A stretch of 18,572 bases of DNA from positions 1-18,572 of the forward strand of contig JAPKDN010000009.1 of assembly GCA_028822575.1 (NCBI GenBank), written 5' to 3'. Positions 7,706 through 15,641 of this stretch are shown here, in pieces. Source of the DNA: Alphaproteobacteria bacterium (GTDB taxonomy: Bacteria; Pseudomonadota; Alphaproteobacteria; Thalassobaculales; Thalassobaculaceae). The notes below the pieces were generated by a model that was not told the origin of the DNA, searched no databases, and was given only the letters and a program-made list of their open reading frames with translations. Each line of letters starts with the position of its first letter. The stretch's first letter is position 1. Made by a program: the position numbers and the translations under genes.

Positions 7706-8211
7706 ATGCCAGCGGGTGACATCGAATATCGGATCGAAGGTGACGCCTCGTGGCTTTTTACCATTGTGCTGGAGCCGGGCGAGGCGGTGGGGGCCATGGT
7801 GATGATGAGCCCGGGCATCGAGATGTCGACGGAGATGCTGGGGGTATCATGGGCAGTTTGTTCCGCAGTTTCTCCGGCGAGACCTTCTTCATGCCGTTCT
7901 TCATCAACACCGCCGATGACGTCCGCACCGTCAGCTTAGCCTCGGCGATCCTGACCAGATCAAGGCGATTGACCTTTCCTGGAATGGGGAGTTATTTTTT
8001 GCCAGCGTGACGCTTATCTCTGTAGAGCCAAGGGTGGTGGGATCAGCTTCGCGCTGACCAAACGGCTGATCTTGGGCCTATCTGGCAGCGAGGGTTGATC
8101 CTGCAGAATCTGGAGGGAGATGGCAGGGCATTCCTGGGCGCCGGCTGCACCCTAATCGAGCGCACGCTCGCCCTGGCGCTGAAGCGACTGATGCCCGCGG
8201 ATCAATGGTAG
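7706..8211 (+). pseudogene. AIM24/TIGR00266 family protein, broken
   Basis: It starts well (GGAG eight bases before the ATG at 7706) with MPAGDIEYRIEGDASW and LEPGEAVGAMVMMSPGIEM, the opening of TIGR00266/AIM24 beta-barrel proteins. Homology then jumps frame near 7840 (GSLFRSFSGETFFMPFFINT, ADDVRTVSLA), again near 7940 (DQIKAIDLSWNGELFFAS), again near 8015 (CRAKGGGISFALTKRL) and once more near 8090 (LILQNLEGDGRAFLGAGCTL, IERTLA). At least four frameshifts and a lost C-terminus leave about 170 of the usual 230-260 residues recognisable. The family's function is poorly defined (a mitochondrial relative in yeast; bacterial role unclear). It is one of the most eroded genes in the window. Confidence 0.82.
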
Positions 8212-8283
8212 GGGCGCTCGACACACACACGCAGAATCGTTGTCAAGATCTAGGCTCGCAATTAGGTGCCAATATTACCGGCT

Positions 8284-9581
8284 TCAGCGCTCTCCGGGCC
8301 CGATCTGGGCGAATTTCGCGATTGTGCGGTCAACGGCAGAGCGCAGGATTGGGTCGGTTGGCAACACCGCCGCATTGGGCAGCGAGAGCATGATCTGGAG
8401 CAACTCACTATCCACGCCGCAGATCAGCTCGGCGAGCAGCTTGCCATTAATTGCGCCCTTGGTCATCGGCGCCGCGTCCGACGACACGATGGCCCACAGG
8501 CCGTCGCTGACCGCCTCGAAGGTTGAACCCTCATTGCTTGTATAGCCGAGGATAACACCCCAGGTTCCGGCGAATTCAATTTCGTCGAGGTCAGGCTAGC
8601 GCCGGGCAATGCTGTTTCGGTGGTTGCTCACTACCCCGGCCATCAGTTCAGGCGAGAAGCGTTTTTCGCGGGCGTAATACAGAGAATTGCGCATGAAAAT
8701 ACGCCGGTCGCGGGTCAGCCGGACGGCGCTGCCATTGGTATTGGCCGGGAGCAGGCCGAACTCTCCAAGCGAGCCTACCAACTCCATCTTTGCGTCACTT
8801 AGCAGCCGGGACAGGCTGGCTAAGGTGGCGAGCGGGACGATCCGATGTTTAAAAACCCCTAATTTCTCGGAATAGAGATTGGTGCAGACGATGACCTGCT
8901 TGGCCTCGATGACCCCGCCGGGCCATTCCAACCGAAAACTGCCGGTGGTCCCGATCTCAAGCACCGGGCTTTCCTCATAAAGTGTCGTGTTGATTGGCAA
9001 GGCCGCCACCAAGCCGGGTATCATCGCCGCCGGTGATCTGCTCCCGCACGTCACAGTCGACCGTGACGTGCGGGAGCAGGAGCATTTCCAGACCAGCCGC
9101 CACGCTTTGCAACTCCGGCTCTGCGTTGGCCTCGGCGGCGACGAAGATCCGCCCCCATTCGCTCCAATCGCATTGAATTTGGTACTGCTGCACCGATTTG
9201 CGGAGATAGGCGGTGCAGGCGGTCATCAAATGGTTCTTGTTCTTCACCGCCTCGAGATGGTGCATGCTGCCGTGGCTGTGATGGTCGCGCATGAAACCGT
9301 CATTACGTCCGGATGTCCCGCAGCCCACCCGGGCCGCCTCGACCAGCGCGACACGTTTATCCGGCCTCAGTCCACCAAGCCGCTGCGCCACCGCGTTGCG
9401 ACAGGTCCCGGCGCGGATGACCGCGAAATCAATGGCTATTTGTCCGTCGGCGACACGCGCCGCAGGCGGTGGCAAGGACTCGTACAAGCCGTTTGTCGGG
9501 TCATCACCCGGAGGTTTTTGGCTTTTTTGGCGCGCGAGAACAAGCTGAGTACTTGCCCTGCCTATTGGCCAATGCTTTCAT
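8284..9581 (-). pseudogene. FAD-dependent oxidoreductase (DAO/PuuB-like), broken
   Basis: Remnant of a roughly 430-aa amine or amino-acid oxidase of the DAO family, similar to gamma-glutamylputrescine oxidoreductases. The ATG at 9581 gives a short N-terminal piece. After a frameshift comes GLYESLPPPAARVADGQIAI, then KRVALVEAARVGCGTSGRND, AYLRKSVQQYQIQCDWSEWG and GLEMLLLPH. The dinucleotide-binding motif has decayed (VIRAGTCRNA where VIGAG.TGLSA is expected). Near 9050 a deletion and frame change at an inverted repeat leads to GLVAALPINTTLYEESPVLE, KQVIVCTNLYSEKLG and RLTRDRRIFMRNSLYYA. A TAG at 8598-8596 then interrupts the frame (IARR*PDLDEIEFAGTWG), and the C-terminal part continues in that frame to 8284. 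It is non-functional. Confidence 0.87.
9038..9079. repeat. Perfect 17-bp inverted repeat with 8-bp loop
   Basis: CTGCTCCCGCACGTCAC at 9038-9054 is exactly complementary to GTGACGTGCGGGAGCAG at 9063-9079. The loop AGTCGACC contains the palindrome GTCGAC. It sits inside the FAD oxidoreductase remnant exactly where the reading frame and conserved sequence break, and no T-run follows on either side, so it is not a normal terminator. Confidence 0.9.
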
Positions 9582-9678
9582 AACGCGGCGCGAGGCAGTG
9601 AAGAGCGTGGGTTCATATCTTTGCGACGTCGGCGACTACCAACGCGGAAACACCCAAAGACTGCCGAGATGGTCATCG

Positions 9679-10554
9679 TTATTTCGACGCGACCTTGTCC
9701 TGGGTCTTGGTTTCGAAGTCACCGGCGTCATGGCGTTGGTGGAGTTGTTCCGAGAGCTTTCCGTTCACCCGATTGACCATGCGCCCGCGCTTGACGGCCG
9801 CACGCTCGGCGATTTCATCGCGCCAGCGAAGCACATTGGTATAGGTATGCGTTTCTAGGAATGTCGCCGACTCGCCGTACATCGCGCCGGTAGTCAGATT
9901 GCCATACCAGGGCCAAATCGCCATGTCAGCGATCGTGTACTCATCGCCCGCCATGAATTGATTATCAGCAAGGTGTCGTTCCAGAACATCCAGCTGCCGC
10001 TTGGTTTCCATCGCGAAACGGTCAATGGCGTATTCGATCTTGGTGGGGGCATAGGCATAGAAATGACCAAACCCGCCACCGAGATACGGCGCGCTGCCCA
10101 TTTGCCAAAACAACCAGTTGAGGCATTCCGCACGCTTGGCCGGATCGACAGGGAGAAATTCCCCAAACTTCTCGGCGAGGTACAGCAGAATGGAGCCGGA
10201 TTCGAAAACCCGTGTAGGTGTCGCGGTGGAGTGATCCATCAAGGCTGGAATCTTGGAATTAGGGTTGACGCCCACAAAGCCGCTGCCGAATTGGTCACCG
10301 TCGCCGATCTTGATCAGCCACGCGTCGTATTCCGCGCCGGAATGTCCAAGCGTCAGAAGCTCCTCCAACATCACCGTGACCTTTACCCCATTCGGCGTGG
10401 CGAGGGAGTAAAGCTGCAGCGGCTGTTTCCCAACCGGCAGATCCTTCTCATGGGTCGACCCGGCGATTGGACGGTTGATGCTTGCGAACCGGCCGCCAAC
10501 ATCCTTGTTCCATTTCCAGACGCTCGGCGGGGTGTATTCGGATGAGGTGCTCAT
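9679..10554 (-). CDS. yghU: YghU-type glutathione-dependent disulfide-bond oxidoreductase
   Basis: A 291-residue cytoplasmic member of the Nu-class glutathione transferase-like family. It opens with an extension typical of YghU (PPSVWKWN, GRFASINRPIAG), then the thioredoxin-fold domain beginning QLYSLATPNGVKVTVMLEE. TPN at residues 53-55 matches the glutathione-contacting segment, and FESGSILLYLAEK (about residues 117-129) carries the conserved Glu-Ser that binds the gamma-glutamyl group. The helical C-terminal domain follows (FMAGDEYTIADMAIWPWYG), ending in a lysine-rich tail. Family enzymes bind two glutathione molecules and reduce disulfides such as 2-hydroxyethyl disulfide. The length agrees with the family (about 288 aa). 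The ATG at 10554 has a weak GGAA upstream. It is intact between two pseudogenes on the same strand. Confidence 0.92.
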   Translation of the reverse strand: MSTSSEYTPPSVWKWNKDVGGRFASINRPIAGSTHEKDLPVGKQPLQLYSLATPNGVKVTVMLEELLTLGHSGAEYDAWLIKIGDGDQFGSGFVGVNPNSKIPALMDHSTATPTRVFESGSILLYLAEKFGEFLPVDPAKRAECLNWLFWQMGSAPYLGGGFGHFYAYAPTKIEYAIDRFAMETKRQLDVLERHLADNQFMAGDEYTIADMAIWPWYGNLTTGAMYGESATFLETHTYTNVLRWRDEIAERAAVKRGRMVNRVNGKLSEQLHQRHDAGDFETKTQDKVASK

Positions 10555-10712
10555 TAAGCGATTCCATTGCGGGTGATGCGGCGGTCCGGTCGGAAGGATT
10601 GGTGTTCGTCGTGACGTGCCTCAAGAGCCAAGGGGCGTAAACAGCATTGCGGCGGCCAAATGGGACCTTGCCACGTCAAAATCAAGGGCGCGTCGTGTAT
10701 CCGGGTAACAGG

Positions 10713-11576
10713 CTAAATTACCGTCTGAGACCCGGCGATCGCGGTGCGATGCATGCGGCGACGCTGGTTAACGTTATCATAGGGCATGACCAGATGCATG
10801 GTCCAGGTGTTGTCCCACATCACCACGTCATGCGGGCGCCAGGAATGCTCGTAGACGAAGCGGTCCTGACTGGCCCATTCCGCCAATTCCTCGACCAACG
10901 CCTTGGTTTCGGCATGACCCATGCCGCTGATCGTCTCCATATAGACAGGACTGATATAGAGCGATTGACTCCCGTCCGGGTGTGAGCGGACCAGTTTGTG
11001 ATGCACCGGCGGTACGCTTGCCGCCTCCTCCGGTTTCATCGGCGCCAGATCACGATGGGTGCGCATATAGGCGAAGCTGTGGGTCGCCGAACGGCCCTCA
11101 ATCCGCGCGCGCAGCGCCGCCGGCATCTCGGCCAGCGCGGCGTGCAAATTAGCGAAACGGGTCTCGCCACCGCCACCCTGGATCACCTCGATACCATGCA
11201 AGATCGCCCCCCGGCTGGGGACCGAGCGATAGCAACTGTCGGTGTGTCAGAACCAGGTGAGAGTGTTGAAGGTCGCCGATTCATTACTGGTTGGCAGCAG
11301 TTCGCCATCGTCGCCGATATTGCTGACCTTGAAGATCTCCGGTAGGCGCCCGTCGGTATGGTCCCTTTCGGGAAGAACTTCGAGATCCCCAAAATTCTGG
11401 GCGAAGGCGACATGTTCGGGATCGCTGATGTCCTGATCGCGAAACACCAGAACTCCATGGCGCCCCCAAGTCTGGCGGATCTCCAGCACGGTTTCCAGGC
11501 TGAGCGGCTTGGAAATATCGACGCCGCCGACCTCCACGCCGAGCGAGGGATGAAGTTCGCGGATCGAAATCGACAT
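10713..11576 (-). pseudogene. TauD/TfdA-family 2-oxoglutarate dioxygenase with one in-frame TGA
   Basis: A strong ribosome binding site (GGAGG) precedes the ATG at 11576. The reading runs MSISIRELHPSLGVEVGGVD, GRHGVLVFRDQDI and FGDLEVLPERDH to FNTLTWF, then TGA at 11249-11247 (codon 110), and goes on in the same frame with HTDSCYRSVPS, GGGGETRFAN, SLYISPVYMETI, DVVMWDNTWTMHLVMPYDN and RRMHRTAI to TAG. The total of 287 codons is normal for the family. The HxD iron motif (HTD), the distal His (TMHL) and the 2OG-binding Arg (RRMHRT) are intact. The stop falls where relatives have the Trp of 'WHTD', so a single TGG-to-TGA change explains it. Members oxidise taurine, aryloxyacetates, sulfate esters and similar compounds. 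No other lesion is visible. Confidence 0.87.
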
Positions 11577-11689
11577 GGCACGCCTCCAAGCTATGAATCT
11601 CAAGTTGAAAGATTAGCGACTCCAAGCTTCGCTAGCCATGGGGCCGTCCAGCGCGGACATGGTATCGACAGTATTGAACCAAAGGGGTC

Positions 11690-11699
11690 ACCGATCGGT
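11690..11699. promoter_or_regulatory. 10-bp palindrome in the divergent TauD/GMC intergenic region
   Basis: ACCGATCGGT is a perfect palindrome about 70 bases upstream of the GMC gene and 110 bases upstream of the divergent dioxygenase remnant. Its position would suit a regulator binding site, but only symmetry supports it. Confidence 0.2.
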
Positions 11700-11769
11700 T
11701 TGAGCAATGTTGCCCGCGATGTTTAACTCTTGGCCACGTTTAGTGAGATTAGTCGCATGGAATCCGACC

Positions 11770-13383
11770 ATGGATATTTTCGATTATGTCGTCATCGGCG
11801 CTGGAGCGGCGGGCTGCGTGCTGACGAACAGGCTCTCGGAAGATGACGCGGCCACCGTCTGCACGTTGGAGGCGGGCGGCCAGGACCAGCATCCTTATAT
11901 CAAAATCCCGGCGGGGTTCGTCAAAACCCTTTATGGCGACCGCTTCATCTGGACATTCAAGACTGAGCCTTCGGCCTCTCTCGATGGCAGGAGCCTCGCC
12001 ATTCCCCAAGGCAAGGTCGTCGGCGGCTCAAGTTCGGTCAACGGCATGGTATATAACCGGGGGCAGCGCGCCGATTTTGACATTTGGGCCCAGATGGGAA
12101 ATCGCGGCTGGGGTTTTGATGACCTGCTGCCCTATTTCAAACGCTCCGAACGTCGCGTTGGGCCGGGGGACGACGCCTTTCGCGGGCGCGCCGGAGAGCT
12201 GCCGATCACCGACATGGATTGGATCAACCCGGTCGCCGAAGCCTTTCTTGATGCCGCCGTTGCCAAGGGGATCCCGCGCATTGCCGATTACAATGCCGGC
12301 CTTCAGTTCGGCGCTGGATATTTCCAGCGCCATATCCATAAGGGTAAACGGGTCAGCGCCGCCGATGCTTTTTTGCGCCCAGCGCTGAGGCGGCAATCCA
12401 CGGAGTTGCGGACCCGCGCCCAAGTCGTCGAGATCATTATGGAGGGGACCAAAGCGACCGGCGTTCGCTACCGAGATGGCGATGGCGCTGAGCGGGTGGT
12501 GCAAGCAAGGCGCGAGGTGATCCTGAGCGCCGGGGCGGCCAACTCGCCGAAGATTCTGCAACTCTCGGGCATTGGTCCGGGGCGGGTGCTGGGTGATCTT
12601 GGCGTGGAAATGCGGGTGCCCTTGGAAGGGGTTGGCGAGAATCTACGTGACCATTATTCCGTGCGCATTGTAGCGCGGGCGAAGGATGTGCTGACCATCA
12701 ACGAATACGCGCGCTGGCCGCGGCTGCCGCTGGAGATTTTGAAATGGCTAACTGGCAAACCCTCGGTGTTGGCTATGTGCCCGACTATCGCCTTCGTGCA
12801 CGGCAAGTCCAATCCGGCGTTGGAGGAAAGCGATCTCAGGATCCTGTTCACTCCTGGCAGCTATCAGGACGGTAAGACCTATGTCTTGGATGACTATCCC
12901 GGAATGACTTGTGGTGCTGCGCAACCCAGGCCCGAGAGTACCGGTTATGTCCGCGCCGGTTCCCGCGATCCCGCCGCGCCACCGATCATTCAACCAAATT
13001 ATCTCGCCTCCGAGGCCGATCGTCGGATCACCCTTGCAGGGATGCGGCTTGCCCGGTCCCTACTCAACAGCCCTCAGCTGGCGCCCTTCTTCCATAGCGA
13101 GACCTTGCCGGGAGCCGAAGCACAGTGCGATGACGAATTGCTCGATTTCGCGCGCCGTCGTGGCAATACCGGCTATCACCTCTGTGGCACCGCCAAGATG
13201 GGCCCAGCGACCGACAAGATGGCGGTCGTTGATGATGAACTCAGGGTCCATGGGGTCCAGGCGCTCAGGGTGATCGACGCCTCGATCATGCCGATGCTAC
13301 CATCCGCCAACACTTATGCCGGTACCCTGGCCATTGCAGAAAAGGGCGCGGATATGGTGCGGGGAAAAGGTGGCGTGCGGTGA
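11770..13383 (+). CDS. GMC-family FAD oxidoreductase (choline/alcohol dehydrogenase-like)
   Basis: A 537-residue enzyme of the glucose-methanol-choline family, which oxidises alcohols to aldehydes with FAD. The N-terminal FAD-binding motif VIGAGAAGCVLTNRLSE is at residues 8-24. PQGKVVGGSSSVNGMVYNRG (about 79-98) is GMC signature 1, and GAANSPKILQLSGIGP (about 255-270) is signature 2. The C-terminal active site has His470 (GYHLCGTAKMG) and Asn514 (PSANTYAGTL), the usual His/Asn pair. The ATG at 11770 is preferred because the Rossmann strand follows at once; the frame is open upstream to 11707 without coding character. The substrate is not determined: BetA-like choline dehydrogenases, polyethylene-glycol dehydrogenases and other alcohol dehydrogenases share these motifs. 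It is divergent from the TauD remnant and ends in TGA. Confidence 0.93.
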   Translation: MDIFDYVVIGAGAAGCVLTNRLSEDDAATVCTLEAGGQDQHPYIKIPAGFVKTLYGDRFIWTFKTEPSASLDGRSLAIPQGKVVGGSSSVNGMVYNRGQRADFDIWAQMGNRGWGFDDLLPYFKRSERRVGPGDDAFRGRAGELPITDMDWINPVAEAFLDAAVAKGIPRIADYNAGLQFGAGYFQRHIHKGKRVSAADAFLRPALRRQSTELRTRAQVVEIIMEGTKATGVRYRDGDGAERVVQARREVILSAGAANSPKILQLSGIGPGRVLGDLGVEMRVPLEGVGENLRDHYSVRIVARAKDVLTINEYARWPRLPLEILKWLTGKPSVLAMCPTIAFVHGKSNPALEESDLRILFTPGSYQDGKTYVLDDYPGMTCGAAQPRPESTGYVRAGSRDPAAPPIIQPNYLASEADRRITLAGMRLARSLLNSPQLAPFFHSETLPGAEAQCDDELLDFARRRGNTGYHLCGTAKMGPATDKMAVVDDELRVHGVQALRVIDASIMPMLPSANTYAGTLAIAEKGADMVRGKGGVR

Positions 13384-13649
13384 TGAAATAAGCCGTCAAT
13401 AGGCCGAAAGGCCGGACCCTGACGAGGGAAGACTCAGAAAACGCTGGACGCCTTTAACTCAACGTTGATGGCGTCAATAGAGACCGTCGCGCTCGAAAAC
13501 GTGGGTTCTCTTTCATTCACGCGAGCCTGTTGTGGGGCCGGTGTGTCTTCGTTCCCAACCTTTCATCGAACCCGCCTTTCCCATGGCATTGGATCGATGA
13601 TTCGGGTTTAATCAATCATCCGCTATACACCTCCCAAAGGGCCTGCGAC

Positions 13650-14798
13650 ATGACCAAGACCAGCGATATCCTGGTGATCGGTGGCGGCCTGCATGGGTTG
13701 TCGGCGGCGTTGCATCTGGCGCGCGATGGCGCGCGGGTGCGGTTGGTGGAGCGGGATACCATCGGGCGCCATGCCTCTGGCGTCAATGCTGGCGGGGTGC
13801 GGCGGTTGGGACGGCACCTGGCGGAAATTCCGCTGGCCGAGGCGGCGTTGGCGATGTGGCGGGCGATGCCGGACTGGCTGGGCGATGATTGTGGTTTCAA
13901 ACCCACGGGCCAGGTAAAGATCGCCGAAAGCGAAGAGGATCTGGCTCTGCTGACGGCGCGGGCGTCCGAAGTGCGGGGGCTTGGCTTTGATCATGAGGAG
14001 ATCATTGACCAGGCCGCCCTCCGGGCGATAATCCCGGCGGTCTCGGATCACTGCGCTGGCGCGATGATCGTGCGCGGCGACGGTTTCGCGGACCCCTATC
14101 GCACCTGTATCGCGTTTCGCCGAGCGGCGGTGGCGGCGGGGGTTCTGATCGACGAAGGGGTCGAGGTTCAGGAGCTAGAGCGGTTTGGCAAGCTCTGGCG
14201 CGCCCAAACCGGCGGCCAAATCGAGGGTGAAGTCTATGAGGCACCCGAAGTGGTCAACTGTGGTGGCGCCTGGGGGGGTGGTCTGGCGGCGCGGCTGGGA
14301 GAGCCGGTGCCGGTGCGGGCCGCCGCCTATATGATGATGGTGACGGATGCCCAGCCCCGCTTCGTCGAACCGGTGATTGGGCTTGCCTCGCGTAAATTGT
14401 CGTTGAAACAGATGGCCAATGGTACGGTCGTGATCGGCGGTGGTTTTGAGGGGAAATTGGACGCTTTGACCAGAAAAACAACGGTCGACCTCCAGGAATT
14501 GGCGAAAAGCGCAGAAATTTCATGCACTATATTTCATATTTTACGAAAAGCGCGTCTGGTACGTTCCTGGGCTGGGATCGACGGCGAGGCCGTTGACAAG
14601 ATCGCGGTGATCGGGCGCAGCCTGTTGCATGACGGTTTGACCCACGCCTTCGGGTTTTCCGGCCATGGTTTTCAGTTGGCGCCAGCGGTGGGTTGGGTGC
14701 TAGCCGGGCTAATCCGGACCGGCGAGGCTGGATTGCCCTTGGCGCCGTTCTCAATCGGAAGATTTAATGAATTATTGTTAAATAAGGAACAAACATGA
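13650..14798 (+). CDS. DAO-family FAD-dependent oxidoreductase (sarcosine oxidase beta-like)
   Basis: A 382-residue flavoprotein of the D-amino-acid oxidase/sarcosine oxidase superfamily, which oxidises amines or amino acids to imines. The FAD motif ILVIGGGLHGLSAALHLA is at residues 7-24, followed by VERD (adenosine ribose binding) and ASGVNAGGVRR, the segment where related SoxB/HcnC-type enzymes hold the flavin. The C-terminal part has GIDGEAVDKIAVIG and HAFGFSGHGFQLAPAVG, the second flavin-contact region. The ATG at 13650 (residues MTKTSD) is chosen because the upstream open frame from 13530 looks non-coding; its ribosome binding site (GGG about eleven bases away) is weak. The stop overlaps the hydrolase start in ATGATG, indicating translational coupling. 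Substrate is unknown; a secondary or N-methyl amine is a fair guess from the subfamily. Confidence 0.9.
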   Translation: MTKTSDILVIGGGLHGLSAALHLARDGARVRLVERDTIGRHASGVNAGGVRRLGRHLAEIPLAEAALAMWRAMPDWLGDDCGFKPTGQVKIAESEEDLALLTARASEVRGLGFDHEEIIDQAALRAIIPAVSDHCAGAMIVRGDGFADPYRTCIAFRRAAVAAGVLIDEGVEVQELERFGKLWRAQTGGQIEGEVYEAPEVVNCGGAWGGGLAARLGEPVPVRAAAYMMMVTDAQPRFVEPVIGLASRKLSLKQMANGTVVIGGGFEGKLDALTRKTTVDLQELAKSAEISCTIFHILRKARLVRSWAGIDGEAVDKIAVIGRSLLHDGLTHAFGFSGHGFQLAPAVGWVLAGLIRTGEAGLPLAPFSIGRFNELLLNKEQT

Positions 14799-15589
14799 TG
14801 CCTGGGAGCGAACGCAAGACCGCCGAGTGCCCTGGTGGACGTATATCCTATCGCGAGGCGGGGGCCGGGTCGCCGCTGTTATTAATGCATGGGGTGGGGG
14901 GAAACTCCCGCTCGTTCCGCTGTCAGCTCGAGGGGCTGGCGGACCGATTCCGGGTGATCGCCTGGGACGCGCCCGGCTATGGCGACAGTGCCCTCAGAGT
15001 GCCGACGCTGGACAGCTATTCAGGGGCGGTGTTGGAGCTTCTGGATCACCTGAAAATCCAATTATCTCATGTGCTTGGACACTCCATGGGCGGGGTGGTG
15101 GCCCAGGGTGTCGCGGGTTTGGCGCCAGACCGCCTGGAGTGTCTGATTCTGTCTAGTACCTTCACCGGCTACGCCCAACCCAAGGGCTCTGATTTGTCCC
15201 AATCCTGGAAGGCCAGATTGACCGATATCCGCGCCCTTAGCGCCGCTGAATTCGGCCGAGCCCGGGCGAAATCCATGCTCGCCGATAACGCCGGAGAGGC
15301 GGTCCGAACCGAGGCCGCGTCGATCGCCAGCGAGGTCGAACATGACGGACTGAAGGCCGCCAGCGAACTGCTACATCTGGTGGATACGCGAGGAATTGCG
15401 GGGAAAATAGCGATACCGACCTTGGTGATCACTGGGGGGCAGGACCGGATCATCCCACCAGCTCGCAGTTCCGAGATGGCGGATCTCATACCCAATAGCC
15501 AAAGCGTCGAAATAGTGGAGGTTGGCCATGCCGCCTATCTCGAAGATCCGGCGACCTATAACGCAACCTTGAACAACTTCCTCTCCTAA
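14795..15589 (+). CDS. Alpha/beta-hydrolase
   Basis: A 264-residue alpha/beta-hydrolase fold protein. The oxyanion loop MHGVGGN is near residue 31, the nucleophile Ser97 lies in GHSMGG, the acid Asp217 in TGGQDRI and the catalytic His245 in VGHAAYLE, so the triad is complete. No signal peptide is seen. AAGGAA stands six bases before the ATG at 14795, which overlaps the FAD oxidoreductase stop by four bases; the two genes are one operon. Family members hydrolyse esters, lactones, C-C bonds (meta-cleavage products) or enol-lactones. The overall pattern resembles 3-oxoadipate enol-lactonase/MhpC-like enzymes, but no aromatic pathway genes are nearby. The coupling suggests that it processes the substrate or product of the upstream oxidase. 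Confidence 0.93.
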   Translation: MMPGSERKTAECPGGRISYREAGAGSPLLLMHGVGGNSRSFRCQLEGLADRFRVIAWDAPGYGDSALRVPTLDSYSGAVLELLDHLKIQLSHVLGHSMGGVVAQGVAGLAPDRLECLILSSTFTGYAQPKGSDLSQSWKARLTDIRALSAAEFGRARAKSMLADNAGEAVRTEAASIASEVEHDGLKAASELLHLVDTRGIAGKIAIPTLVITGGQDRIIPPARSSEMADLIPNSQSVEIVEVGHAAYLEDPATYNATLNNFLS

Positions 15590-15641
15590 ACCGCCTGCCA
15601 AGACCCTTCCGGATATCCGTGAATGGGCTAATGGAATTGTA

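Noticed and set aside
4204..8598. Three in-frame TAG codons inside otherwise homologous sequence (4761-4763, 4204-4206, 8596-8598) suggested TAG recoding.
   Set aside because: Intact genes (DctM, UGSC, radical SAM, the 89-aa gene) end in TAG, and the TAG-bearing genes also have frameshifts, so nonsense mutation is the simpler reading.
11247..11249. TGA in the TauD gene as selenocysteine or tryptophan.
   Set aside because: TGA ends several intact genes, the family has Trp rather than Cys/Sec there, and no Sec insertion hairpin was evident downstream. A TGG-to-TGA change is enough.
13402..13413. GGCC-GAAA-GGCC hairpin after the GMC gene as a terminator.
   Set aside because: Stem of only four base pairs and no following T-run.
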